From an uncultured Lachnospiraceae bacterium (lineage in GTDB: Bacteria; Bacillota; Clostridia; Lachnospirales; Lachnospiraceae), in the NCBI GenBank assembly GCA_946537305.1, contig CAMNFR010000015.1, forward strand, positions 1 to 48,987: 48,987 bases of DNA. The letters are read 5' to 3'. The notes below the pieces were generated by a model that was not told the DNA's origin, did no database searches, and was given only the letters and a program-made list of their open reading frames with translations. A program made the position numbers and the translations under genes. The stretch's first letter is position 1. Every line of letters starts with the position of its first letter. Of the stretch, positions 7,121 to 16,075 are shown in pieces.

Positions 7121-8878
7121 TTACATAAGAATTGTTAGTACGTTCAGTCCCAGTACGTTGCTGTAGGACATTTCCCGGGCCAGGCGCTGCACCATGCGAA
7201 GACCAATATTATGCGTTACGTCCTCCGGATCGATCAGCGCCAGCTTTTCCTTTGGATTGAAGGCCTTACAGTCATCCTTGATGCGCAGCAGCAGCCCGTC
7301 TTTTCGGTTGACGACCCGGACATCTACCATATGTTTTTTCCCGTCGGTGAATCCGTGCTCCACAATATTCCCGGCCATTTCCTCCATGCAGAGCCCGGCA
7401 AATACAGATCCTCTGGAGCTTATCCCCACGCGTTTACAGAAATCCATGACCAGCTGAGAGGTCTGGGTGACCTCTTCCGCGTTGTGGATGGAGATATCCA
7501 GCCGCTGATCCTCTGCCACGCCGAAGCCGGCCGGGATTGCCAGAAGATCAAAAAGAGTGCGCGGTATCCGGCCGTTGATAATCCTAGCGTAGATGATCAC
7601 CGCGATAAGTGTATAAACGCCGTTCAGCACATGGGCGATCCAAATGCCCACGGCCCCCAGGATGGGCGCAAGCACAAGAGAGGAGAGTACGGTCCCGATT
7701 ATGCCGTCCATCATGGACAGGATGTGGACAATCTTCATGCGGGCGGAGCTCTGGAAATAGTTGACCATGATTACGTTGATGGCCGTGAGAGGCATGCAGA
7801 ACGGGTAGATGCGGAACAGCAGAACGGTCAGCCGATACACCTCGGAGGCCGGATCCGGGAAAAAGAGACCGGACAGCGGCCGCGCGAGAAGAAACACCAG
7901 CGCCGCAGCGCCGCAGACCATGGCCACGCCCCGGGTGAGCGCGGTCTGCATGACGATCTTCAGGCTGACGGGATCCTCCTCCCCGATATAGATACTCACG
8001 AGAAGCCTGGTGGCAGAGCCCAGGCCGGCCGAAATGGCAAACAGCAGACCGCCGCAGGTGTTCAGCGCAGAGAGCGCGCTGATGCCGTCGTTCCCGGCGT
8101 AACGCAGCAGCAGAGCGTTCAGCACGATGCCGCGCACCGCCAGGCAGAATGTCACGATGGCGCCTGGGAAACCGATTTTTATGATCTCGCCCAGATCGCT
8201 CCATGCGATCCCGCGGAAACGGAAGAGGATGGTCGCTTTTCCGGTGAGATAATGGGACCCCAGTACGACGAACACGGCCCAGTAGCTGATGGTGGTGGCA
8301 AGCCCCAGCCCCAGCATGCCCATATGCAGTTCATTCAGGAACAGGTAGTCCATCCCGATGTTGATGGAAGCCATGACGGCCATGCCGATATAGGTGCGTT
8401 TCTGCTGCTGTTCAATCTGTAGAAACGCAGTCAGCTGCAGGGACATCAGCCAGGGCAGGATCCCCGGCGTCATGCCGATAATGTAATCCGTCAGGCCCTG
8501 CATGGTCTCGGAATCGGCGCCGAGAACGCCCGCAAGCATCCGCGGCGCCAGAATGCCCATAGCCGTGAAGACAGCCGAGATAATGAGCAGCAGGGTCATA
8601 TCCAGGGAAAAAACACTGCAGGTCCGGTCGATCTGGTTCTTGCCCAGGAACTGCCCGCAGAGAATCTGCGAGCCGCCCAGCAAGATAGTGTTGATGGTCT
8701 CTATAATCTTAATGGCAGGTGCATACAATCCGATCGCCGCCATCGCCAGCGGGCCAATATAATTGCCCGCCATGGCGCCGTCGATCAGGGAATTAATGCT
8801 GCCGACCGCCACCAGCAGGATCTGCACCGGGAGCAGCTGGAAAAACAGCCTGGAAATCATTTTTGAGTCGGTTTTCAT
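7121..8878 (-). CDS. MATE-family transporter fused to RsbW-like ATPase domain
   Basis: 585 residues. Residues 1 to about 445 are a MATE (multi-antimicrobial extrusion) transporter with about 12 membrane segments (start RLFFQLLPVQILLVAVGSI; central GLGLATTISYW; second half TRGVAMVCGAAALVFLL). Residues about 455-585 are a soluble HATPase_c_2 domain like the anti-sigma kinases RsbW/SpoIIAB: N-box MEEMAGNIVEHGF with the Glu, Asn and His, a G1-like box IKDDCKAFNP in which the usual glycines are replaced by Cys and Ala, and NIGLRMVQRLA as the G2 box. MATE pumps are driven by Na+ or H+, so this domain is not expected to power transport; regulation is more likely. Start ATG with AAGGAT nine bases upstream. 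Possibly co-transcribed with the ParB-HAD pair downstream. Confidence 0.85.
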   Translation of the reverse strand: MKTDSKMISRLFFQLLPVQILLVAVGSINSLIDGAMAGNYIGPLAMAAIGLYAPAIKIIETINTILLGGSQILCGQFLGKNQIDRTCSVFSLDMTLLLIISAVFTAMGILAPRMLAGVLGADSETMQGLTDYIIGMTPGILPWLMSLQLTAFLQIEQQQKRTYIGMAVMASINIGMDYLFLNELHMGMLGLGLATTISYWAVFVVLGSHYLTGKATILFRFRGIAWSDLGEIIKIGFPGAIVTFCLAVRGIVLNALLLRYAGNDGISALSALNTCGGLLFAISAGLGSATRLLVSIYIGEEDPVSLKIVMQTALTRGVAMVCGAAALVFLLARPLSGLFFPDPASEVYRLTVLLFRIYPFCMPLTAINVIMVNYFQSSARMKIVHILSMMDGIIGTVLSSLVLAPILGAVGIWIAHVLNGVYTLIAVIIYARIINGRIPRTLFDLLAIPAGFGVAEDQRLDISIHNAEEVTQTSQLVMDFCKRVGISSRGSVFAGLCMEEMAGNIVEHGFTDGKKHMVDVRVVNRKDGLLLRIKDDCKAFNPKEKLALIDPEDVTHNIGLRMVQRLAREMSYSNVLGLNVLTILM

Positions 8879-8985
8879 ATATGTAATTATCCTTCTTAGT
8901 ATCTGGAGATTATCCTTGTCATTAAATAATTATTATACTTTAATATTTTGAAAAATGCGAGAAAAATTACAAAAAATTGCGGGGC

Positions 8986-9013
8986 GGAGACACGGGTCCG
9001 TCAACTGCCTCCC
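8986..9013. repeat. Degenerate REP-like element
   Basis: GGAGACACGGGTCCGTC...CTGCCTCC matches the palindrome at 7091-7117 in its arms and core GGTCCGTC but the stem is imperfect. A run of seven T follows within four bases (CCTGTTTTTTT), so here it could act as a terminator on the plus strand. Confidence 0.45.
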
Positions 9014-9032
9014 TGTTTTTTTGGGAAAAATG

Positions 9033-9062
9033 TTGTATTTTAGAGGAAATATTCGGTATAAT
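9033..9062 (+). promoter_or_regulatory. Sigma-A promoter for the GH13 gene
   Basis: TTGTAT at 9033-9038, 18-bp spacer, perfect TATAAT at 9057-9062. It gives a leader of about 60 bases. The remaining AT-rich DNA between the MATE and GH13 starts holds no other clear signal beyond the REP-like element. Confidence 0.65.
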
Positions 9063-9131
9063 AGTGCATGGTGATGATAATCAGAGTGTATTGCATAAAA
9101 TGTTCAGAACAGAACGAGAGGAACACGTATT

Positions 9132-10526
9132 ATGGCGATTGATACTTCAAAGAATTTAAGAAATCAGATGATATATTCGGTTTTTGTGCGGAACTACAGC
9201 CCAGAGGGGACCTTTGAGCGTGTCCGGCAGGATCTTGTGCGGATCAAAAATCTGGGGACGGATATCCTGTGGCTGATGCCCATCCATCCGATCGGGGAGA
9301 AGAACCGGAAAGGGACGCTGGGGTCGCCCTACGCGATCTCGGATTACCGCGCGGTGAATCCGGAGTACGGGACCATCGACGACTTGAAGGCGTTGGTAGA
9401 TGACTCGCATGCGTTGGGCATGAAGGTGATCATTGATGTGGTGTACAATCACACGTCCCCGGATTCGCGTCTGGCGGCGGAGCATCCGGAGTGGTTCTTC
9501 CACCGGGCAGATGGCTCGTTCGGGAACAAGGTAGGAGATTGGTGGGATGTCATTGATCTGGATTATTCCAACGAGGCGCTGTGGGATTACCAGATTGAAA
9601 CGCTGGTGATGTGGGCGCAGATCGTGGACGGCTTCCGCTGCGATGTGGCGCCGATCATTCCTGTGGCGTTCTGGCAGCGGGCCAGGGAGGCAGTAAAGCA
9701 GGTGAATCCGGAGGCCATCTGGCTGGCGGAATCGGTGGAATCCGGGTTTGTCAGGTTCCTGCGCACAAGGAAAATCCCGGTGGCATCGGACGCCGAACTG
9801 TATTCTGCGTTTGACATGGAATATGAATATGATATCTATGATGAGTTCTACGGCTTCCTGAAGGGGGAGATGTCGCTTGCGGAATACTGCGGGGCCGTCA
9901 ACCGGCAGGAGTTCATCTATCCGGACAATTATGTAAAAGCAAGATACCTGGAAAACCATGATCGGCCTCGGATCCGGTCCTTCATTCATGATGAGAAAAC
10001 CTTAAAGAACTGGACCGCGCTGCAGTTCTTCCACAAGGGAATCGTGTTGTTCTACGCCGGGCAGGAAGCAGGATGCAGCCACCAGCCGTCGCTGTTCGAT
10101 CGGGATACCGTAGACTGGAATGCCCCTGAAAAGATCGACCTGGAAGCCTATGTCAGAAAGCTTTCAGAGATCAAGCATCGCCCTCTGTTTGCGGACAGCA
10201 CCTACTATATGACGGCTGTTACGGAAAATATAGCAGCCGCGGTGCATACCGAAAACGAATGGTTGCCGGATGAAACAGCAGAGAGGACCGGTCATGCGGC
10301 CGCCGGATTCTTTGCATTGCGCCCCACACAGGAAGAAACCGCTGCCGGGTGCCCGGGAAGCTGCATCATTGAACTCGCAGAGATAAAGACCGGAGACGGA
10401 AGAAAACTCTCGGATATCTTCCCTGACGGAACCTATCAGGATCTGATCAGCGGGGAGGAAATAGAGGTCTGTTCCGGCTGCATCACCTTTACTGGCGGCC
10501 CGGTCATTATCGAAAAATATATATGA
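9132..10526 (+). CDS. GH13 alpha-amylase family glycosidase, cytoplasmic
   Basis: 464 residues without signal peptide. The four conserved GH13 regions are visible: DVVYNH (102-107), GFRCDVAP with the nucleophile Asp171, IWLAES with the acid/base Glu200, and ENHDRPR with Asp277. YSVFVRNYSPEGTF near the start marks the beginning of the (beta/alpha)8 barrel. Expected to hydrolyse or transfer alpha-glucosidic bonds in imported oligosaccharides; exact specificity unknown. A C-terminal part of about 110 residues forms the usual beta domain. ATG start is preceded by AGAGGAAC. No sugar transporter or other glycosidase is adjacent, so the source of substrate is not shown by context. Confidence 0.88.
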   Translation: MAIDTSKNLRNQMIYSVFVRNYSPEGTFERVRQDLVRIKNLGTDILWLMPIHPIGEKNRKGTLGSPYAISDYRAVNPEYGTIDDLKALVDDSHALGMKVIIDVVYNHTSPDSRLAAEHPEWFFHRADGSFGNKVGDWWDVIDLDYSNEALWDYQIETLVMWAQIVDGFRCDVAPIIPVAFWQRAREAVKQVNPEAIWLAESVESGFVRFLRTRKIPVASDAELYSAFDMEYEYDIYDEFYGFLKGEMSLAEYCGAVNRQEFIYPDNYVKARYLENHDRPRIRSFIHDEKTLKNWTALQFFHKGIVLFYAGQEAGCSHQPSLFDRDTVDWNAPEKIDLEAYVRKLSEIKHRPLFADSTYYMTAVTENIAAAVHTENEWLPDETAERTGHAAAGFFALRPTQEETAAGCPGSCIIELAEIKTGDGRKLSDIFPDGTYQDLISGEEIEVCSGCITFTGGPVIIEKYI

Positions 10527-10566
10527 CAGACTTTATTACCGGAAAAAGAAAGGAAGCGCAGGAAAG

Positions 10567-11322
10567 ATGAGAGAGGCAAAGACGATGAAAGAGACAAAGA
10601 TGAAGAGACAGACGACAGACAGAAGAAAGAGATGGATGGCGGCACTGGCGATTGTTGCTGCGGCAGCTATGGTGGCGGGGTGTACACCAAAACAGGCGGA
10701 ACAGGCAGCTGCTGAGACGACGGCAGCCGCTGAGACGACTGCAGCCGAAGAAACAGCGGCGGAGACGACGGCAGCGGATACAGCCGCTGAGGCAGCCGCC
10801 GAGACAACCGCAGCAGATGCAGCTGCCGTAGAAGCTGGGGAAAAAGAAGCCGCCGAGGACGGGAAGACAGTCGTGGAGATCAAGACGGATGATGATGAAG
10901 TTATCCTGGCTACCGAAGTCGCCGTGATGCTCGGGGATACAGAAGTGTTCCTAGTTCCGCAAGGTGGCTTTGTAGATCCGGAAGGAATCCTGGAATCCAT
11001 TGAAGCCGAAGTATTCATGGAAAAGGACGGCGAGAGGGTTTCTCTGGGCGTTGTGGAATCCACCAGCACAGCCTATCCGCTGGCTGTAAAGGATGGCATG
11101 CTGTATACGGCATCGCACCGCACGATTCAGAAAACGACCGTAAAAGACGGCGCGCTGGTGGTCGCGGAAGAGGCGACCATGAAATTTGATGATAAGGACA
11201 ATCCGATCTATAGCTACGTCAGCGCGGAAAACGGGGAGGCGGAGGACCCGGACGGTGCGGAATTCGAGCGCATGTTTACCGAATATGACGAAGCAGAGAT
11301 CCTGGATTTCGCACTGAAGTAA
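10567..11322 (+). CDS. Lipoprotein with Ala/Glu/Thr-rich linker
   Basis: 251 residues. A basic N-terminus, hydrophobic core and lipobox V-A-G-C (Cys about residue 39) mark a lipoprotein. The next 60 residues are a low-complexity Ala/Glu/Thr linker (AAETTAAAETT type). The rest (about 100-251) is a small domain beginning GKTVVEIKTDDDEVILATE, with no family I recognise. Several close starts exist (10567, 10585, 10600); 10567 has GGAAG ten bases ahead. It starts 41 bp after the GH13 gene and may be co-transcribed with it. Confidence 0.8.
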   Translation: MREAKTMKETKMKRQTTDRRKRWMAALAIVAAAAMVAGCTPKQAEQAAAETTAAAETTAAEETAAETTAADTAAEAAAETTAADAAAVEAGEKEAAEDGKTVVEIKTDDDEVILATEVAVMLGDTEVFLVPQGGFVDPEGILESIEAEVFMEKDGERVSLGVVESTSTAYPLAVKDGMLYTASHRTIQKTTVKDGALVVAEEATMKFDDKDNPIYSYVSAENGEAEDPDGAEFERMFTEYDEAEILDFALK

Positions 11323-11397
11323 GAGAGTCGGGAAACCAGGTGCTTTAACAATACCATATGTTAATCCGAACGGTAATATTTGGAAGGGAGGCTCTGC

Positions 11398-12918
11398 GTG
11401 CAGTTAATCATCGAAGATAACGAGTTACTGGAAACCCTATGGGAGTCCGGCAATGAGGAGGCTGCCAGCCAAGAGGCCGGCAGCGAATCAACCGTATTCG
11501 TGGTCCCGGAAGGTATCCGCACACTTTGCGGCTGCTGTATCGACAGCTATGAGAAGGCGCAGACCGTCCCGGACCTGCGGGAGGTCATCATTCCGAATTC
11601 AGTCGAGAGGATCGAAGCCTTTGCTTTCTTTGCGGCCCGCGGGCTGGAGCCGCTTCCGCATCTGCATGTGGTGCGCTTTCGCGGGACCCTGGAAGAGTGG
11701 TGTGCTATAGACAAAGGCTGGCACTACAATTTTGAGGCCTATGAAGATTTCGGCATCCATGATTATGATCTGTATCTCCTGGATGAAGAAGGCCGGGAGT
11801 ATAAGGCTGAGCATCTTGTGATTCCGAAGGAAGTAAAAGAGCTTGCGGAAGGTGCTTTTATGGGCTGCGGCAGCCTGAAGACGGTGGATATCCCCGGCGA
11901 TATTCGTATTTCATCCTGCGTGTTCCAATCCTGCAGAAATCTTTCGCATGTCCGGCTGCTGGGCGATCACGTAGAATGGGATATCTGGTGCATATTTGAA
12001 ACCGGAGATCAGTCGCCCTTTGATGAGACAGAGGATCTGGAGGTGACCCTGTCGGATGCGGCAGCGGAATCGCTCATACATAGTGAGAGTTTCGACCTGA
12101 AGAATACATACATTCGGTTCACCCTGACAGATCGGGCGGAGACGCTGGGCGAGATCATGGAGACCGTGGAGTATCTGGAAGAAGAATATCATTATAAGTA
12201 CGGCACGCCCATCGGCCAGGATATCATTCAAACATACCGCCGTTATCTGCACATTTCCCAGAATGATCGGTTGGAGGAAAGTGATTCCTACGATGATGAA
12301 TCCGATGCGGAGGATATTCCGGAGAAACCGGATAGCGGAATGCCGTTTTCCGAAAGTATGGAGTCGGGCACGTTCCTTTCAGAGGAAATGGAGTCTGGAA
12401 TATCGCTCCCGGGTGGTTATCACTTTGACGAACGTATGACGATTCGAGCGAAGGTGTATCACTTGTTGATTGCTCTGTACCGAACACTTCATGCATACGA
12501 AGAAGGTGCAAAACAGGTCGCGGAGGAAGTGGATACCATCAGGACCACGGAGGAGATTCCTGCTCTGCTTCGGCGGCTGCCCGATCTGGATCCTGCAATC
12601 TGGGAGACGGGCGACCTGATGGATTATATTGATGAAAGTTCGGAGGATCTTACGAAGAGGGGTGCTCTTGATATCCCGGATACGCTTTATGAAAGGCTGG
12701 ATGGCATATTGGATTCTCTGAATGAATTATGCCGGTTGGAAGGGACGCTGGCAGATGAACTGTGGACCTCCCTGTATGATGGCGTGGATTGGGATATACG
12801 GCTCCGCTTGAAGGAACACTATTCGGAAGAAATCCGGCTGCTGGCGAAGGAAATCTGGGAATACAGCGCGGATATTAAAAAAGACGTGTGGAACTTTTTG
12901 TGGGATATGACTCCATAA
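11398..12918 (+). CDS. BspA-like leucine-rich-repeat protein, cytoplasmic
   Basis: 506 residues from a GTG start at 11398, chosen because GGAAGGGAGG (11382-11391) lies six bases ahead; the TTG at 11380 would precede that RBS. Residues about 35-225 carry LRR_5 (BspA-type) repeats: VPEGIRTLCG, IIPNSVERIEAFAF, VIPKEVKELAEGAFMGCGSLKTVDIPG, SCVFQSCRNLSHV. An acidic, Ser/Glu-rich linker follows (about 300-345, with ESMESG and EEMESG), then a helical C-terminal domain of about 160 residues I do not recognise. There is no signal peptide or membrane anchor, unusual because most BspA-like proteins are surface proteins. Confidence 0.8.
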   Translation: MQLIIEDNELLETLWESGNEEAASQEAGSESTVFVVPEGIRTLCGCCIDSYEKAQTVPDLREVIIPNSVERIEAFAFFAARGLEPLPHLHVVRFRGTLEEWCAIDKGWHYNFEAYEDFGIHDYDLYLLDEEGREYKAEHLVIPKEVKELAEGAFMGCGSLKTVDIPGDIRISSCVFQSCRNLSHVRLLGDHVEWDIWCIFETGDQSPFDETEDLEVTLSDAAAESLIHSESFDLKNTYIRFTLTDRAETLGEIMETVEYLEEEYHYKYGTPIGQDIIQTYRRYLHISQNDRLEESDSYDDESDAEDIPEKPDSGMPFSESMESGTFLSEEMESGISLPGGYHFDERMTIRAKVYHLLIALYRTLHAYEEGAKQVAEEVDTIRTTEEIPALLRRLPDLDPAIWETGDLMDYIDESSEDLTKRGALDIPDTLYERLDGILDSLNELCRLEGTLADELWTSLYDGVDWDIRLRLKEHYSEEIRLLAKEIWEYSADIKKDVWNFLWDMTP

Positions 12919-12992
12919 GAGAGTGTGCAGAAACCTATACATATAAGGAAAGTACTTGATATGAGGGCTTGTGAAGGGGGATGTAAAAGGCG

Positions 12993-14144
12993 ATGAGAAA
13001 AGAAGTGCGTCAGAGAGATCGTTTTCCGGCGACAAGGTTTCAAATATTGACGGTACTGCTCCTGGGAATGATCCTGCTGTTTCCTGCTACGTTGTTGCCT
13101 GCAGCGAATACATGGGCGGCGGTACCCGGGGTAGCAGGGATAGAAGCCTATAAGCGCAGCGGCGTTACGGTGGTTGGCGAATCGACGCCCGCCGTGGATG
13201 TCACGCCCCTCTCCGAACCAAAGACGATGTACACGCAGGACGGCGTGAATGTGCGCGCCGGCGCGGGCACGGATACGGAGGCCATCGGTAAGCTGGCCAT
13301 CGGCTCTGAGGTGACTGTCACCGGTACGGCCGGAGAGTGGAGTGCCGTAAAGTTTGATGATGGCACGGGCTTTATCAAGAGCGAGTTCCTCTCGGAGGAG
13401 GCACCGGAAATAGAGGCAGTCTATCAGGGGAACTTTGATCTGTCCACGCTCTCCACCGAGGTGGAGGATTTCGGGTATTCCCGCAAGAATCTGGATGAGA
13501 ACAATGTCCCTACGGACTGGACATGGTATGAAAACCGCTGGGGACAGTTCAATGTGGACTGGATTCAGGATACCGGAAAGAAGACCATCTACCTGACCAT
13601 GGACGAGGGCTTTGAGAATGACACCACGGCGCAGATCCTGGATACCCTGAAGGAAAAGAATGTGAAGGCGGTCTTCTTCCTGACAAAGTATTTTGTGGAT
13701 GAAATGCCGGATACGGTGCAGCGGATGATTGATGAGGGCCATCAGTTGGGCAACCATTCCTGCACGCATCCGCGTATGCCGGAAATTTCCCTGGAGGAAC
13801 AGAAAGACCAGGTCCTGACGCTGCAGAACCTGGTAAAGGATAAGTTCGGATATACTATGAAATACTTCCGCTATCCGGAGGGAGCCTTCAGCGCGCAGTC
13901 CCTGGGACTGGTGAACAATTTAGGATTGAAGGTGGTCTTCTGGTCTTACGCCTACAACGATTACAGCGATGAAGAGCCGCCGGTGGCAGAATCCCTGGAA
14001 AAAGCTGTGGATGCCGTCCACCCCGGCGCGGTATATCTGCTGCACGCCAGCTCCAGCACCAATGCCGCCTTCCTGGGCGACTGGATCGACGCCTGCCGCG
14101 CCAAAGGATATGAATTCGGGGTCTACCCCGCAGATGCAAACTAA
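12993..14144 (+). CDS. SH3b-polysaccharide deacetylase (PdaA type)
   Basis: 383 residues: an N-terminal membrane segment/signal (about 18-42), a bacterial SH3 domain (about 78-135, GVNVRAGAGTDTEAIGKL), and a NodB deacetylase domain (about 195-380). NodB motifs: T-M-D-E-G (Asp204, motif 1), GNHSCTHP with His255 and His259 (motif 2), RYPEGAFS (motif 3) and LLHAS (motif 5). Motif 1 and GAVYLLHA match PdaA, which removes acetyl from muramic acid, rather than chitin deacetylases with TFDDG. So it probably acts on peptidoglycan outside the cell, with SH3b as wall-binding part. In Bacillus PdaA makes spore-cortex muramic lactam; whether this organism sporulates is not shown. Confidence 0.85.
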   Translation: MRKEVRQRDRFPATRFQILTVLLLGMILLFPATLLPAANTWAAVPGVAGIEAYKRSGVTVVGESTPAVDVTPLSEPKTMYTQDGVNVRAGAGTDTEAIGKLAIGSEVTVTGTAGEWSAVKFDDGTGFIKSEFLSEEAPEIEAVYQGNFDLSTLSTEVEDFGYSRKNLDENNVPTDWTWYENRWGQFNVDWIQDTGKKTIYLTMDEGFENDTTAQILDTLKEKNVKAVFFLTKYFVDEMPDTVQRMIDEGHQLGNHSCTHPRMPEISLEEQKDQVLTLQNLVKDKFGYTMKYFRYPEGAFSAQSLGLVNNLGLKVVFWSYAYNDYSDEEPPVAESLEKAVDAVHPGAVYLLHASSSTNAAFLGDWIDACRAKGYEFGVYPADAN

Positions 14145-14145
14145 A

Positions 14146-14171
14146 ACCGGGCCACGCCACCGTCCCCCGGT
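14146..14171. terminator. Hairpin between convergent genes
   Basis: ACCGGG (14146-14151) pairs with CCCGGT (14166-14171), directly after the deacetylase stop and before the end of the opposing regulator gene. No long T-run follows, so it is a weak candidate for a bidirectional terminator. The inner GTCCCCCGGTCCG also recalls the REP-like element at 7091. Confidence 0.4.
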
Positions 14172-14175
14172 CCGT

Positions 14176-15978
14176 TTATTCCAACATCTCCAGCACCGCG
14201 TGTCTGTCCGCGGTGCCATTTTTTGTCAGCAGGGACAGATACTCCGATACTGAATCCGAAAGATCGGGATTGGTAAATACAAAAGCCGCATAGGGTTCCC
14301 GGCTTCGAAGGACGGCCACGGAATCCCCGGCCATGGTGATCTGGATGTCGCGGAAGGGGGCTTCCGTCATCAGCGACAGATGGAAGTTTTTTTCCGTCTT
14401 CACCAGCTCCCGGATGGCTGCCAGGTGTTCGATATATTCCTCCGTTGTGTAATTGACGGACAGATCAATGAGATCCAGCCCGAAATTGATCTTGCGGCTT
14501 GCCTGAAGGTCCTCACACTGTGGACAGAAGATGACATCCACCGGCCCTTGCTGCAGCAATTTTTCAAACTGACCGCGCAGCTGGTGATAGAGTGAGCGCA
14601 GGGCGGCCCTTCTCTTTTCTGAAACCGGTGCACGGGCCAGGATCCTCTCCAGCAATGCTTCCGGCATGGTGAATGCAGGAAATTCGGAGACCAGATATTT
14701 CCTGGCCTCCTGGTTCTTGGTGCGCAGACTGCGGTAGGTCTCGCCTGCCGTGCAGGTAAATGCCTTTAAGAACGGGGCAGCGGTGGAGAGCATGGCGATG
14801 TATTCATCAGAAAGAATCTTCAGGCGCGTTTCATCCGTAATATATTCGTACCAACGGCTGTCCCCGCTCTCGGTCGGGAAGAATCCGTGAATGCATGCAC
14901 TTCCGGTCCGCAGAAAGATCGTGTGATAAAATCTGGGGTTGCGCTCCCGGCGGAACACGTACGGCTCGATCATGCCGGACATATAAAGGGGGAACCATCC
15001 GCGGATCGCATCCAGCATTTCTTCGAAATCGCGATTGACGTTGTGGATGATCCGTATCTTCACGCCGCTTGTCACACATTTCAGCATCAGCGATTTCCAC
15101 AGCGCGAAAAATGACGGATCGTGGACCATCCATTCCATAGGTTCATCGGAATAGAGGAGAAGCTCTCCGCCGTCCCGGGCAGCATCGGAAAGAAAACGAA
15201 TCACGGACTGCCGCAGTCCCTCTGTTCCGAAATACTGTGCGGCCGAGGGCATATCAAGGATATCCGGCATGGTAAAGGAGGGCTTCTGTCCCGGCATGAG
15301 ATTATCCAGGGATTGAAGAAGAAGCTGGACCATGGCGGTGCCTTCCATGGGCGGCATGGTCCGGTACAGCCAGGCGATCACGGAATCGCTGTCCAATTCA
15401 TCCTCCTTTACAGAACACAGCTGTGCCAGTTCCGCAGTCAGGTCGCTTTTCTGCGCGCGGGACAGCAGAAGGAGGGACAGCTTTTCCGAGAGCCGTGGAT
15501 TCCCGTGAGGAGAGTAGAGTCCGCTGCGATACCGACTGACCAGAGATGGATCAACATTCAGGAGGCTCGCCAGCTGACCATTGGTAATGTCCAACAGCGT
15601 CATGACGGAATCCAGCTTTGTGCCGAAGCTCTGCCGCAGCTGATCTCTTTCCAGCCGGCTCTTGGGCACGGTTCCCTGCGGAAGCGGGGCGGTGCTTTCG
15701 GCGCCAAACAGCCAGGCGATGACGGCAGGAATCAGCGTTTCCCGCGAGGCATCCGCAGCGCCGCACAGTTTCTGCAGTACCGGCAGCATGTTTTCATAGT
15801 CTGCGTACCCATACACGCCTTCTGCGAATACACGGATACTGCGGCTTTCCGGCCCCGGCGCACGGTTGCCGGTCTTCAGCCGGGAAATGTTCCCCGGGGA
15901 GCAGCCCGCATAGCGCGCGATATCCGTATTGTTGCACTGCAGCAGCTTATATAGTACAGCGATTTTCTCTGACAGCAT
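14176..15978 (-). CDS. Large two-HTH transcriptional regulator
   Basis: 600 residues from the ATG at 15978 (GGAGGT seven bases upstream); the longer frame to 16080 runs through the promoter repeats and is rejected. Two helix-turn-helix regions are visible: residues 1-40 (NTDIARYAGCSPGNISRLKTG) and about 110-150 (NGQLASLLNVDPSLVSRYRSG). Then comes a domain starting LLLYSDEPMEWMVHDPSFF and running through IRIIHNVNRDFEEML and FPLYMSGMIEPY, shared with the paralogue at 37705-39102, and a further about 120-residue segment (with a CPQC pair) absent from that paralogue, before a shared C-terminus ending EYLSLL. No enzymatic motif is recognised. Likely a DNA-binding regulator of unknown targets, probably autoregulated through the repeat array at 16011-16075. 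Confidence 0.75.
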   Translation of the reverse strand: MLSEKIAVLYKLLQCNNTDIARYAGCSPGNISRLKTGNRAPGPESRSIRVFAEGVYGYADYENMLPVLQKLCGAADASRETLIPAVIAWLFGAESTAPLPQGTVPKSRLERDQLRQSFGTKLDSVMTLLDITNGQLASLLNVDPSLVSRYRSGLYSPHGNPRLSEKLSLLLLSRAQKSDLTAELAQLCSVKEDELDSDSVIAWLYRTMPPMEGTAMVQLLLQSLDNLMPGQKPSFTMPDILDMPSAAQYFGTEGLRQSVIRFLSDAARDGGELLLYSDEPMEWMVHDPSFFALWKSLMLKCVTSGVKIRIIHNVNRDFEEMLDAIRGWFPLYMSGMIEPYVFRRERNPRFYHTIFLRTGSACIHGFFPTESGDSRWYEYITDETRLKILSDEYIAMLSTAAPFLKAFTCTAGETYRSLRTKNQEARKYLVSEFPAFTMPEALLERILARAPVSEKRRAALRSLYHQLRGQFEKLLQQGPVDVIFCPQCEDLQASRKINFGLDLIDLSVNYTTEEYIEHLAAIRELVKTEKNFHLSLMTEAPFRDIQITMAGDSVAVLRSREPYAAFVFTNPDLSDSVSEYLSLLTKNGTADRHAVLEMLE

Positions 15979-16010
15979 GGCAGCACCTCCGGTCTGGATA
16001 GGGAACGTTC

Positions 16011-16075
16011 CTGAGCAAAGTACATAAACACCGTATCTGAACACAGTACCTGAACACCATTTCTGATCACAGTAT
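16011..16075. repeat. Five tandem 13-bp repeats (iteron-like operator)
   Basis: Five units in exact 13-bp register: CTGAGCAAAGTAC (16011), ATAAACACCGTAT (16024), CTGAACACAGTAC (16037), CTGAACACCATTT (16050), CTGATCACAGTAT (16063). Units 1, 3, 5 and units 2, 4 are more alike, giving a 26-bp super-period. The array begins inside the -10 box of the two-HTH regulator promoter and covers its start site and leader. Confidence 0.8.

Noticed and set aside
7211-8422. 403-codon plus-strand open frame
   Set aside because: Lies entirely antisense inside the MATE gene; composition is a His/Arg/Gly-rich shadow with no domain, and no RBS.
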